Assembly: GCA_036346375.1 (NCBI GenBank) | Contig: CM070515.1 | Span: 17,010,423-17,074,422, forward strand | From: Guadua angustifolia | Lineage: Eukaryota > Streptophyta > Magnoliopsida > Poales > Poaceae | Direction: 5' to 3' | Length of the DNA stretch: 64,000 nt | Shown: positions 34,439 to 45,080 of the stretch, piece by piece | Layout: each line of letters starts with the position of its first letter | Position numbering within the stretch: position 1 is the first letter of the stretch | The notes under the pieces: generated by a model | Database searches by the model: none | Seen by the model: the letters and a program-made list of their open reading frames with translations, nothing else | What the model was told of the DNA's origin: nothing | Position numbers and translations under genes: made by a program

Positions 34439-34720
34439 TTGATAGGAAAATATATACTTGTGTATTTTCTTGTTCTTCTACTAACAATGACAGGACACAT
34501 CACCAGACGCCATGAGAAGAAGTGTACTGCAATTGCTCCATCTCCTTCTAGTGATGGTTATGAAGAATATGATGAGTTCGATGCTTTTATTGATTTGAAA
34601 CATTTACAACAAGGTAAGATGAAGGTAAAGGAATACTATAGAGAATTTAAAACCTTGTTAAAACTTAGTGGGTTAAATGAATGTGATGAGGTAATTGAAA
34701 ATAGATTTTTAATGGATTAA
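34439..34720 (+). pseudogene. Truncated gag remnant of the gypsy element
   Basis: The open frame holds FIDLKHLQQGKMKVKEYYRE and FKTLLKLSGLNECDEVIENR, the pattern of the retrotransposon gag domain (multimerising helix with YY.EF). It ends in a stop where relatives continue. A further frame from 35105 to 36151 is rich in short acidic and Cys-containing peptides without a recognisable domain, and it runs into the right LTR. Confidence 0.6.
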
Positions 34721-35589
34721 ATAAAGAGATTCGGATATTCTCATTGATGACACATATAATTCTCTTTCACAATTGTTTAAATGTGCCATTAGAGCTGAAA
34801 ATATGGTACTTGAATCATTGAAAGAATTTTTAGCTTCATTAGAGACACTCATTGTTGTTCTCCTCTTGTAACTAACACTTCGCAGAAGGTAAGCATTGTT
34901 TAGAGAAGAAGAATGAAGACAAGAAAAAGGAGAAAGATGAGAGCATTGTTGCCACATGTGCAAATAAAGGTCAAACCATTGAAATCACACCTACATCAAC
35001 TGAAGAGGACGACAAGGTAATAAAAAGGTGATGCACCTGCACATGGTGAGAATATTTATGAGCTAAATTTATCTACTACTCATGCTATTAAAAAGCAACC
35101 ATTAGTGGAACTCATAGGTGATTTTCCTTTGTCACAAGAGGATATGATTGCTAGTTCTTGTGATAAAGAAGAGTTGTGCTGTAATGCTTCACTTATATCA
35201 ACTCCACAACTAGTAAATGAACATGAAACTTTTACTTGTGCTGATAATAGACATGTTCTTCACATCGCTAGAGAAAAAGATGAGCTTAAATTGATGTCTT
35301 CTTTAGATACTTTAGGTTACATTGAATTTAAAACTCTATGTGATCTAAATAATTTAGAGGAGAAACTTGCTCTTCATTGCAATTTGCCATGCTTACAGAG
35401 AAATATTCTTCATGTTATTGGCCAGTATAATGAGAAAGGAGATTATGTGGTTCATCGTGTTTACATTTGTTCTTCCCCCATTACTTTGATGACAAAGGAT
35501 GTGCCTGTTGTTTCGCCCGTTGTTTCCACTAACCTTTCGCAGGAGCATGTCATGGAGTCGAGGACGACTCCAATTCAAGAAGGGGAGGA

Positions 35590-36497
35590 TGATGAGGACA
35601 TCGCCAACATGCATGTGACCGCTGTCTCTCCTTCCTCTACGACGTCTACTTCCCCGACGCACGGCGTTTTTTCTACGTCGCAAGGAGGCCTCAATCCACA
35701 TGCTCGGCCCATCGAGACTTCCTCAGTGGACCGGCACCTCAATCCCACACCCCAAGGATGGCCCATGCCTCCAGGATGGCCCAAGATCAAGCCCAATTTG
35801 TCTCCGAGTCCGGTTCGGCCATCCAGGAGCAGCAGTACTTCAAACGGACATAACTTGGGCTCCCGGACTCCGTTTTTAGTGTGCGACCACCCGTTTGAAA
35901 GGTATCGAGATAACCTTTCCAATGGATCTTGTCCCAAGGCCAAATTCCTTATGGATCGTCGGGAAATCACTGAACAATCAAGCAGTCCGAATCTGCCAGG
36001 TGCTGCGCCACCTTATTTGGGCCGTGGGCCTTGTAATTTGTTGGAGGGGCCTAGGCCCAGGTTGAGGACGTGGGAGCAAACCCTAGCACGCCCTCCACCA
36101 TGGCCGCCACCCCTTTGGCCATCCTTTCTCTTCCCCCATTATAAAAACTAGCCGCCGCCATCACTTTAGATCAGGTTTTGTTGTGTTTGGTAGACCCGTA
36201 GGCGCCCCTCCTCGTGTTTATGCCAGACGACTAGACCGCCTGAGCCGAGAAACAGTAACCTCAACTTGTTTCGTTTGATTTCAATACTATCTATTCAGAT
36301 TGCTTCATGCTTTGTTCTTATGGTTCTCGATTTCTTGCAGAACAATTGATCGCTTGGATCTTGTATTTGTGTGGATTGGCATTGCGATTGTGAAGCTCCC
36401 GACCTGTTGGTAGGAAGCCCTTGATTCGGTGCCATCAACACCCCCAAATCGACGTATCATCATTTCACCGAAAGATCGGGATCACCCGTCCCCATCA
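35590..36497 (+). repeat. 3' LTR of the non-autonomous gypsy element
   Basis: Near-identical copy of 32345-33243, with TATAAAAA at 36140-36147 and the same TG...CA ends. It is followed at once by TACGGTCTG, host-element DNA that continues the interrupted CACTA-like repeat. Confidence 0.85.
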
Positions 36498-36662
36498 TAC
36501 GGTCTGTATAAAGAACCGTTTGTGATATCTGTTTCACTTATATTTACAAACCATCTGTGATGCGCCATTATTATCACTAACACATATTAATAGAAGGTTC
36601 AAAAAACCATCTGTGATGACATTTTAGAACCGTCTGTGATGGCCTTTTTTTCTATAGCAGTG
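36498..36662. mobile_element. Right end of the interrupted CACTA-like element
   Basis: It contains repeated CCATCTGTGATG and CCGTCTGTGATGG subterminal motifs and ends TTTTTTTCTATAGCAGTG. The reverse complement, CACTGCTATAGAAAAAAA, is a CACTA-type terminal repeat. Confidence 0.6.
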
Positions 36663-38236
36663 TGTGGCGACATAGAGAAAAAATCTCTTTGTGTGTTATT
36701 GTGTTTGTGTGCGTGTATTCATAATCTAGGGCTAAAATCAACAATTATTATAGCGAGGTTCTAATCTTGGTATCGGTTTGCCCTGTGGGATGCCACCACT
36801 ACTGTGCCACGGGGCAGGTTATTGTCACTGAGTGATGCAGTGTTGAACGGGATTAAATGGCTCATCGAGCATGGCTGTGACGGTACATACGGCTGCAAGA
36901 CAACGAGGAGACGGCAAGGTAGTGAGCTGTCGTCGAGGTATGCATTGTACACAATATGTAGTGTACATGCATGTGCATTCGGGTCATTATGTTAGTGTCC
37001 CATATGTGAGTGATTACTTGTGACTATGTGTCCAAATGCCCGCATGTGTAAAGATCTTGTCCGAATCTTCGTGCCTTCGAAGTTGCGTCACAAGCAAAAA
37101 AGAGTCGCGAGAAGATATGGTGGTGTAAGGGTGGAGAAGGCGTGCCTCCCTAATATCCACTATTGGCGAGTGTCGTTGAGAATCGGTGTGACAAGATGGC
37201 ATTGGCGGCCATCTGTGTGTCTCGTCGAGAAGGCGATCAAATTAAGCTAAGCGTTTTCGTATCAGTTGTATCTATGAGATATTATTTGTGATTACGAGTT
37301 CTTGTGTGAGTTGTGTCTACAAGATAAAGGTGTGCTAGTTGCTTCGGAGATGTGGTGCGTATTAGAAGAGGCAATACTGCACAAAAATATCAAAAGGAAG
37401 TTGCTATGTGTGCCAAGAGAAGTCCCGGATGTTCAGTAGATGTGTTCGCCATCTTAAGTAAAGTATGCGAGAGATGAGCCTAGGATATTGAGGAGATGCG
37501 TTCTCCGTCTTAAGTCAAATCCTTTGAAAATGAGTTTGAGACGTTGAGGAGATGCGTTTGTCATCCTGTGTCAAGTATGAGTTGGACAAGTCATAGTTAA
37601 GATCGATTGCCTCAACAAGTTAGAGTCGACAATTCTTGATTAGGGAAGATTGTTGGAAAGTAATCAAGATTTGTCAAAATTGTTAACTTACCATGTCGTA
37701 CAAGGCAAGTAAAGATCACGATGCAATCGATAATCGGATCAAATCAGGTAATTTATTTCTTTATTTAGGCTTTCCGTATTTAGTTGTTGACTTAGGGCCT
37801 GTTTGGTAGAACTTTAGATCTTAGCTTCACCTGAGATCTGAAACTTGTAGATTAAAATAAAGTGAATTAAATTTATATTTTTAGTCTAAAATGTAAACAA
37901 TATGATTCATTTAAACACTCTTAATGTGCTCACAGCTCCAGCTCCACGGATCTGATGGAACTAGGAATACCCAGCCCCACCAGATCCACGGATCTGATGG
38001 AGCTGGAGCTCTACCAAATACACCTTTAGTTAGCAAGTTAATAAGGTGATCCATTCATTATAAAAAAAGTATGTATCTTATGAGTTTGAGAGCAACACAA
38101 AACAAAAAAACACTAGAAAAAGAGAAAAGAAAGAAAATGTGTTAAATTGTGACGTCGAAAAAAATGTCTCTATATACTATTGTGTTTTTCCTTATGTTTA
38201 CGTGCGTGTCTTCGTGATGCAGGGCTAAAACCGGCA
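36663..38236 (+). mobile_element. Copia-like non-autonomous LTR element remnant
   Basis: The right LTR runs 37651-38236, starts TGTTGGAAAG and ends GGGCTAAAACCGGCA. The end of a left LTR (36663-36743) carries the matching ATTGTGTTTGTGTGCGTGT and GGGCTAAAATCAACA. A TTGGTATCGG primer-site-like motif follows the left LTR at about 36766, and TAGGGAAGA precedes the right one. The left LTR is cut by the CACTA-like end and the right LTR holds a MITE. No coding domain was recognised in the 0.9-kb interior. Confidence 0.55.
37795..38030. mobile_element. MITE inside the copia-like LTR (GGGCCTGTTTGGTAGA)
   Basis: Starts GGGCCTGTTTGGTAGAACTT and ends AGAGCTCCAGCTCC-like inverse ending in CTCTACCAAATACACCTT. 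An internal CACGGATCTGATGGA is repeated. It resembles hAT-type MITEs of grasses. Confidence 0.6.
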
Positions 38237-38246
38237 CGCATGCCTT

Positions 38247-39070
38247 AGCTGATAACGAGCATGAGGAGGTCCCACGACTTGCCGCCGCTGACGGTGGTGA
38301 CGTTCGTCTTGACTCTTGAGGCTGCTCGGCGCGAAGTAGAGCGTGAGGAAGAGGCTGGTGATGAGGTCCTCGACCTTCTCCATGAGCGCGCCGGCGAAGG
38401 GTCCGTCCTTGGGGACCATGATGCCGACGACGAACGCGCCGAAGAGTGCGTGGATGCCGATGGTGTCGGTGACGAATGCCGCCGCGAGGACAAGCGTGAG
38501 GGTGGCACAGATGTACACCTCCTTGACTGGCTCGCCCTCCGGCGAGCGGCGGACCATCCTTGAAAGAGCCGGGCGGTGAGCAGCACCCAGAGAGAGAAGA
38601 TCGGCGAGCCAGACCCGGACAGCGAAATGGCCAGCGCAAGGAGAACCCACGCGGGGACATCGTTGACCGCCGCGGCGGACATGGCGATGCGGCCGAGGAC
38701 AGTGTTCAGAAGCTTTAGCTGGGCGAGTATGCGAGCAAGAACGGGAAATGCGGTGATGGAGAGCGCGACGCCCATGAAGACGAGGAGCGGGCCTGGGCGC
38801 GCGCCCTTGACGACGGTGGCACGGAAGCCATAGACGTGCCAACGCCGAGCGCGAACGGCAAGGTGTGATGCCGGCGAGGGCAATGGCAAGTGCGCGCTTG
38901 CCCGTGCGGGGATCGCCTAAAAGTCAAGCTCGAGGCCGACGAGGAAGAGGAAGAATAGCAGGCCGAGGTTGGCCAGCGTGTCGAGCACCGTCAAGCTCTG
39001 CGGCGGGAACACGGCCTTCATGAACAACGGTGCTCCGGCCAAGCGCCGACTGGCCCAGCAGTTGCCACCC
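38247..39070 (-). pseudogene. CHX-type cation/H+ exchanger pseudogene, transmembrane piece
   Basis: Minus-strand blocks in several frames match the Na+/H+ exchanger domain of plant CHX proteins: LTVLDTLANLGLLFFLFLVG, PLLVFMGVALSITAFPVLAR, LNTVLGRIAMSAAAVNDVPA, RRSPEGEPVKEVYICATLT, DTIGIHALFGAFVVGIMVP and EKVEDLITSLFLTLYF. A stop after LELDF and several frameshifts break it. It starts after a plausible splice acceptor (ATGCATGCAG near 39070) with no first exon found, and stops abruptly at KSWDLLMLVIS where the retroelement junction lies. Relative to an intact CHX, about 150 residues are missing between this piece and the one at 30565. Confidence 0.8.
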
Positions 39071-39957
39071 TGCATGCATTAGTCATCACGTTTGAAGATA
39101 AACAGGAATGTGCATCTAACAGGTATCACCAGAGCAATGCTTCAGTTATGTGAGCATCGACTGTGAGCTCATGGTGAAAACTGAAAACGGTGAGGTGCTC
39201 GGCCATTCCGCCATTGACTGGCACTCTGGCAGTCAGGCAGTGAATCCTCAAATTTACCTTGACATTTTGCAGTACTGTGTCGCCTAGCCAGTTCATCAAG
39301 ATCTCTCAACGAGCAAATTGGCGAGTTCGTTGACCATTTACTTTTATTAGAAATGCATAATATGAAAATGTCAACTTGGCTGCAGACCTGCAGTATACAG
39401 TAGCAATTTCTCGCAAAGTCAGAGGTCGCAAATCCTGGCTCGCAGTAGCCTGGTTTTCAGAAATCCCAACAGTTTCCTAGATTGTAATTCCAATCGGTTT
39501 TGGCGAGGAATGTAGGATCTAAATACTATTTCAACGCCAAGGAAACAATGAAAATTGATAGAGAAAAGGAAAATATAAAGAACATGTTCTGAAAATTCGA
39601 GAGAAAACCGATCGTTTACCGGCCAGTTACCTCTCCCGGTGGGATCCGGATTTTTACCGGATGACATGTAAATATTTGTTTCTTCAGATGTGCACTGAAT
39701 GTTGAACACGTCAAAATCTTAGAACCTTGCAAACTGTACATCTATACTAATATATAAATTAGCAGTTGATGGCAGCGGTCCGTCGTTTTTCCTAGCCCCC
39801 CTTCCAGTCATATCCCCAATAATAGTAGGTCATTATAGCTAATTATTCTTTCCTGATTTACCACCATATCTTTCTAAATATGGCTGATTATTATAGCAAA
39901 ATCCCTGATTATTGCTGGCAATTAATAGCCGGCCAATCATTTCTTTTGTATTTATTC
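39071..39957. other. Intergenic DNA, repeat-like
   Basis: 39590-39660 contains AAAACCGATCGTTTACCGGCC and GGATTTTTACCGG, motifs common in grass dispersed repeats. I see neither the missing CHX first exon nor any other gene. Confidence 0.35.
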
Positions 39958-40668
39958 AAGATCTCCCATGTCGTGCCGCCGCGGCGAATGAACTCGACGA
40001 ACTGATTAATAAGTGACGGACCGACGTACATAGCCGTGAGGTGTAGGAGGCCGAGCGCCGTAGTCGATAGAGTAATCGTGGATGTAATGATGACCATAGC
40101 GCGACGCCTGCGGGTACCGTGACCTCAGCTAAGGCGCTTGACGTGAACAAAGCGTACGACGCTTCGGTGCGGTTGTCCGGCGACACCGATGGGACGTCGT
40201 CGGTGGTGAGAGAGTCATTGGCGTACCCCTTAGAGATAAACGGGTTGATTCAGCTGAACGTCGCGAGAGAGAGGAACGACGTGGTAGCGCATGGCGTGGA
40301 GGGCGCCTCGACGCTGGTGTTTTCTGGTTCACCTTCATGGGCTCCGGCATCATGGCTGGTGAAGCCAGTGATGGCTAAGTACGCCAGAGACATGGAGACG
40401 AGTAGGCCGGCAAAGGCGAGAGGGTCATCTAGGAAGAGTAGCGAACCGTCGGTGCAGCGGACCACCGCCGAAGCGGAGAAGAGCACGGCACCGAGGGCGG
40501 TGGAGATCTAGAAGACACGAAGGTGCAAAGGCTGGGTGGCGGCGGTGGTCTCTTTCTCCGAGGCGACTGACCATACGGCCATGGCATGCGCGACGAAGTG
40601 GGCGGCGAGGAAGGCGGACTCCACAGCGTGCACTGCGGGCATGGCGAGAGGAAGAGGAACGCGATCTG
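39958..40668 (-). pseudogene. ABCC (MRP-type) transporter pseudogene fragment, N-terminal region
   Basis: Minus-strand blocks, right to left: AMPAVHAVESAFLAAHFVAH, LGAVLFSASAVVRCTDG, PLAFAGLLVSMSLAYLAITG, then INPFISKGYANDSLTTDDVP, SPDNRTEASYALF and AMYVGPSLINQFVEFIRRGG. This is the membrane region preceding and starting the first transmembrane domain of plant ABCC transporters; intact members are ATP-driven exporters of conjugates at the vacuole or plasma membrane. Lesions are TAG after LHLRVF and TGA after SLATFS, each where relatives carry Trp, plus a frameshift after GVALWSS. Both edges are abrupt, and no nucleotide-binding domain is present. Confidence 0.75.
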
Positions 40669-41435
40669 GTAATATAAATTGCAAAAAGAGAGAAAAATTA
40701 TTGATTGATTTTTGAGATTGATAATATATATTGCTACGTATAATATATTTGGTTTTAATTCGTACCGAAGAAAAAACCATAAAAACTTTTGTAATTGGGA
40801 GAAATAGATATTTTATCTTGTAGCATATTTTTTTTATTGCTTGATCTTTATGTTTCGTTACTAATTTTATTTTTCGTAGCAACGCACGAGCATTGATCTA
40901 GTATGAGATAACATTTCTAAATGAGCTTCCTAATGCTACTGTCAGCAACAGTCACTTCTGAAGAGGCCCAATCTCATTTGGTCCAGAAAAAGTCGGCCCC
41001 GTGCGTCCGAAAAGCTACTAGAACTTCAGGCCGTTGGCATCTTTCCCATGACAGCCACCAAGTCGTTTTTGTTGCTGTCGTTTTGAAACAATTCGAAGGC
41101 TTTGGCATATATTCACACTGTCTAGTCTTGCACAACATCTTCATCTTTTTATCACGACTAAGACCATCGCACGATTAAGTCTGCCCACTAACGCGACTTC
41201 TATGGAAGCGTAGTGATTATTGCAACTTCGCAGGCAAGCCAATAGCGCCATACTGATCAATACCATGGATTCTCTTCTAGAAAACAACCTGTAGGCTGTG
41301 GCCACTGGCCGTCTGTTTGCGTTTGTTTGGTTTGCAGGTAGAAAGTTTTTTTTTTCTAATTTGATCCTTTTTTTTTGTGTTTCTTTTGGAAGCGATCTAC
41401 TCAAAGTAAAACAAAGAGATGCATAGTCTCTAATG
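40669..41435. other. AT-rich intergenic DNA
   Basis: A GC-neutral patch at 40950-41120 has short frames without recognisable content. No gene seen. Confidence 0.35.
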
Positions 41436-41740
41436 TCCTGTTTGTTTAGGTTTAGATTTTTTGGTTTATAGCTTAAAACTAGCTTTTTGCTTAAACAACT
41501 TAAAAGCTAATGGCTTTTGTATGTGATAGAGGTAGATAATTTTATCTAACTTTAGTATTATTAATCTAAAACCAACCATCAATAAGCCAAAAAAATCTCT
41601 CTCCAATGGTTTTTGGCTTTTAGTTATATAGAGGCTTATGGCTTTTGAAAAGCCTAGATATAAAGCTACTTGTTTGTTTAGGTTTTAGCTTTTTGACTTC
41701 TAAGCTAGTGAAAAAGCTCAAACAACAGGGCCTAAGTCTC
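41436..41740. mobile_element. MITE of the CCTGTTTGTTTAGG family
   Basis: Starts TGTCCTGTTTGTTTAGGTTT and ends CAAACAACAGGGCC, with many AGCTTTT/AAAAGCT segments in inverse order. The internal CTTGTTTGTTTAGGTTTTAG near 41673 suggests a second, nested or partial copy. It is related to the cluster at 52118-53185. Confidence 0.6.
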
Positions 41741-42383
41741 AAGCAAAAAAACCGAAAGGAGAATAGAAAACTGCACTATGGTGAGTATGGTCCCTAATAG
41801 AAAAAGTTCTCGCTTAGCACACTCAGCTCAATTCGGCCGTGGTAGGTCTCTGTAAAATTGTTCGACCTGCCATGCCAATTTATAAGTTGAGGGTGGGATG
41901 TGCTTGTATGCATCAATATTTAAAAGTCGCATAAATATTAAAGCATAAAGGAAGGGTATATAATGATTATTTACCCTTTTACTTGCTTCAAAATTTGTGC
42001 AAGTTATATTGGACTACTCTTTAAATAGATGGATTTGATATTTCTAAGTTGTTTGAAATTTTCTTGAGTTCTAAGTAAATTTTTGTGATCATTGGAGGAT
42101 TTGTATGGAGATTGATGTGCTATATGATTGGATATTGATTCAATAGATAAAAAGAATATGACTTAGGCTTAAAGAAAATTGCATTCACTCCTTACACGTA
42201 GACAACCCCTTGAATAAAACTCTTCATAAGTCTATGGATCATCGCTGCAATTTTCTCATAAAACTACCGGCATGAGAGCATATACACAAGGGGCAAAAAA
42301 CCTCGTACACTCCATGTACAGAACTAGTGCACGCGCGTAACTATCTAGTATCTAGCTCGTCTGAAAAAGCAGTAGCTAGCTAG
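41741..42383. other. Intergenic DNA downstream of the cysteine oxidase gene
   Basis: AT-rich. The last 100 bp or so before 42384 probably form the 3' UTR of the minus-strand gene. No other feature seen. Confidence 0.35.
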
Positions 42384-43599
42384 CTACTCGTCGTAATCGT
42401 CGTAGTAGTCGTCATCATCATCATCCATATCGACCATAAGCTCAGGGCCAAGATACGGCGCCCCCGCGACGGTGAAATCCTCGGGCAAGTCCATCTCTTC
42501 CAGGAAAGCAAAACCTGAACAAAAATGGCGTAAAGCACCGCGTCAGGCAGTTAGAGACTGCTGTTAAGCAGCAGTTGCTTGGACATTTTGTACGACGAGC
42601 TGTACGCTTGCGCGTGTTTGGGCGTGCGCATAACAGCAGCGACGTAAGCACCTGGGAGAGATAGGATGCGGACGTCGTTGAAGTAGGTCGACGGCCGGCC
42701 GAGCTCCTCCGAGTACGGCGGCGTCAGCACGTCGAGGATCGCGCACGGCGTGACTGCGGTGAACGCGTGCATGTTGCCGCCGCTCCGCGGGAACAGCACC
42801 GACGCCTTGCACGGCGCGTGCCGCACCTCGTCGGCGGCCACCACCCTGGCCAGACCACCTGCTGCGCGTCATTGGCCACTGTAAGCACCATGGATACAAT
42901 AAACAGTAATTAATCTTTTAATCACTGCGCCGTTTGGGCTTACACTTTCTTGGGCTAGAGCACGGCGCCGCGGTGACCCAGTCGTACGACCTCACGCTCA
43001 CCGAGCCGTACAGGAGCTTGCTCAAAACCACCATCTCCGGGTGGTCGTGCAGCGGCAGCGTCGCGCCCGCCGGAAAGCAGAACACGCCGATCTGTCAAAA
43101 TTAAACCAGCTCGTTGTGACCATCGTGTGGCGACTCGGGAAAGTGGCGCGCATGCATCGAACTGCGCTTGCATACCGAGAAATCGTCGCACTGATGTATG
43201 TGCACGTAGGTGATCCGCGTGAACGCGTGCGCCGGCAGGAGCCGGCAGCTCTTCGGGCTCAGCTCATCGTCCGACGAGGACGAGCCGTCGTCGATCCCGA
43301 CGTCCACCGCCTCCATGCCATCTACAAGTCAAGATAGCCATCCATCATCCCCTTCACCATCGACCAAGAACGTACTATATGTATGTGCTAAGACATGCTT
43401 ATGCTAAGAACAAATTAATTAAACAGACGTAGCATCGACGTCCGACGTACGTACCGAGGAGGTGTTGCAGCCATCTGATCTCCCTGAGGGTGGGCATCCC
43501 CTCCTCCGGCGCGGCCGACGAGAAGACCACGTCGCACGCGTCGTACAGCCGCTGCACCTTGCTCAGCGCCACGATGTGCGGCGGGAACGCCATGGCCAT
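42384..43599 (-). CDS. Plant cysteine oxidase (PCO/ADO-type thiol dioxygenase)
   Basis: It oxidises the N-terminal Cys of proteins such as group VII ERF factors using O2, marking them for the N-degron pathway; this is the plant oxygen-sensing step. Minus-strand exons: 43455-43599, 43176-43321, 42944-43091, 42652-42858 and 42384-42514. All splice sites are GT-AG and phases agree, giving 258 residues, normal for the family. The N-terminal VQRLYDACDVVFSS helix is followed by the cupin core: metal-binding His pair in LPLHDHPEM, then LLYGSVSVRSYDW, and the third His in SGGNMHAFTAVTPCAILDV, and PPYSEE. The start is ATG 43599 (MAMAFPPHIV). Oddities are a Ser/Asp-rich insert (DDGSSSSDDELSP) in exon 2 and an Asp/Tyr-rich C-terminal tail. 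No lesion seen. Confidence 0.9.
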
Positions 43600-43763
43600 C
43601 GTCGCAAGAAAGCACACGTACTATACAGCGACCAAGCAACAAGTCCCGGCGCACCGTGCACGTAGTCGATCTGACGAGATAAAATTCCGTGCGAGCGAGC
43701 GTATTTTTTATTCCTTCCTTGCGAGGTGTTGGACTCTGGAGGCCACGCTAGCTCGCCGTGCGG

Positions 43764-43773
43764 ATATATATAA
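43764..43773 (-). promoter_or_regulatory. Candidate TATA box of the cysteine oxidase gene
   Basis: The minus strand reads CTTATATATATCC about 165 bp upstream of the start codon, inside an otherwise GC-rich stretch. Position and isolation make it a reasonable TATA box for the minus-strand gene. Confidence 0.5.
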
Positions 43774-43989
43774 GCTTGGTGCGCTCGCGCGCGTACGTGG
43801 TGCGGTGCGTGCGGAGGCCGGGAATTCCGCGACGCCATGGGGCTGTTTTGCCGTGCCGACCGTGGAAAAACCGTGGGCTTCGCCAAACTTTACGAGGGGC
43901 TTGAGCTTCCACACCTCTGGTGCACGCGCGTACTTGCTAGGCGGACTCAGAACGAAAATAGAAGAGGGGTTTATGGGTTAAATCAGTAG

Positions 43990-45080
43990 TCAACGAAGAA
44001 CTAATACTAACCTGAGATAAGTTGATTTAGCTAGAATATTATAAGTTGTATCATACTAATGAAAAGACTGACAAGCAAACCGATGACAATGTCCTTGTAA
44101 TCTTGCACATATTAAGATCTCGTATGTATGTCTCTTTCTTAAGCTAGCACTATGATTTTTTTTCTATATTCAAATAGCTAGCCTTTACCAACATTAGATA
44201 CTAATTATGTGTAATATATTTTTCAAATAATTTAAAGACATTCTCTTAAAGCAAATTAGAATAGTTTAACAAAAAAAATGCTTGCGTGCTTTAACATTAA
44301 ATTACGACAAAATAATATCAGTGAGATAAAAATAAAATTAATTGTTAGGACGTCCGATAACTAGTATTACCGTAAGTGCTATTTGTAGTGAGCTCGGGCC
44401 CACCTTAGCCCCTCCCTTGCGTCGGCCCTGCGGGCTGCGACTGGCCAACAGGTCAAGTCCTGCTGTTTTCGGAGGTGATGACTTCACGCCGTCACTTTCA
44501 GGGAACGTATACCTACTGTTTCTGACAAAGCAATTTGCTCATCGAGCGCTGCTTGGATGTACGTGTCTGTGCGTGTTGGGCACTTGGGCCTATTTGCTGT
44601 CGCTTGGAATCTCGACAGAATCCTTTTGCGGCATGAGCCTCGTGAGATTAGAGGCAACTTGCATGGCGTCCGGCGTGCTGTGGTGCCTCTTGATGTTGGT
44701 GGCGAAAATCAGGATTGTTCTTTGTGAGACATCTGATGGTTAACTCGTGTTTGGTTTTGGTAGCATTACTGATACACGAAGATGCAAAATAGATAAAATA
44801 TTTGGACAGAAAATTTACTGCACCGACCGGTCTGATTGTGCCGACCCATATAATTAACTCAGGATAATGACAATAATCTTGCTATTAATTTTAAGTTAAT
44901 TATACTGACTAGGCATAATACATTGATTTAGAATGTTGCAGCAGAACACCAATGAGAGACTTAAAAGGAATTTATTACATTCCAAACACACAATACCAAT
45001 TTACAGTTTTTCACCTGTCCTATTACATAATTTTACAACAAAAGCTTAATATAACATTTATTCTACGATATACCTTAGAG
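43990..45080. other. Intergenic DNA, no confident gene
   Basis: AT-rich except 44380-44740. There, a plus-strand open frame without an early ATG is Leu/Cys-rich (includes RALLGCTCLCVLGTWAYLLS) but matches nothing I know. I treat it as unproven. Confidence 0.3.

Larger units (their letters stand above)
32345..36497 (+). mobile_element. Complete non-autonomous Ty3/gypsy-type LTR retrotransposon
   Basis: Two LTRs (32345-33243 and 35590-36497, about 900 bp) run TG...CA and differ at few positions. A primer-binding site (TGGTATCGAGC, 33246) directly follows the left LTR, and a polypurine tract (GAAGGGGAGGA) directly precedes the right one. Flanking bases TACGA and TACGG look like a 5-bp target duplication with one change. 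The 2.3-kb interior has only a damaged gag, with no protease, RT, RNase H or integrase, so mobility would need proteins in trans. The similar LTRs imply a fairly recent insertion. Confidence 0.85.

Noticed and set aside
44342..44743. A 133-codon plus-strand frame with hydrophobic stretches.
   Set aside because: No early ATG, no recognisable family, no splice or context support.
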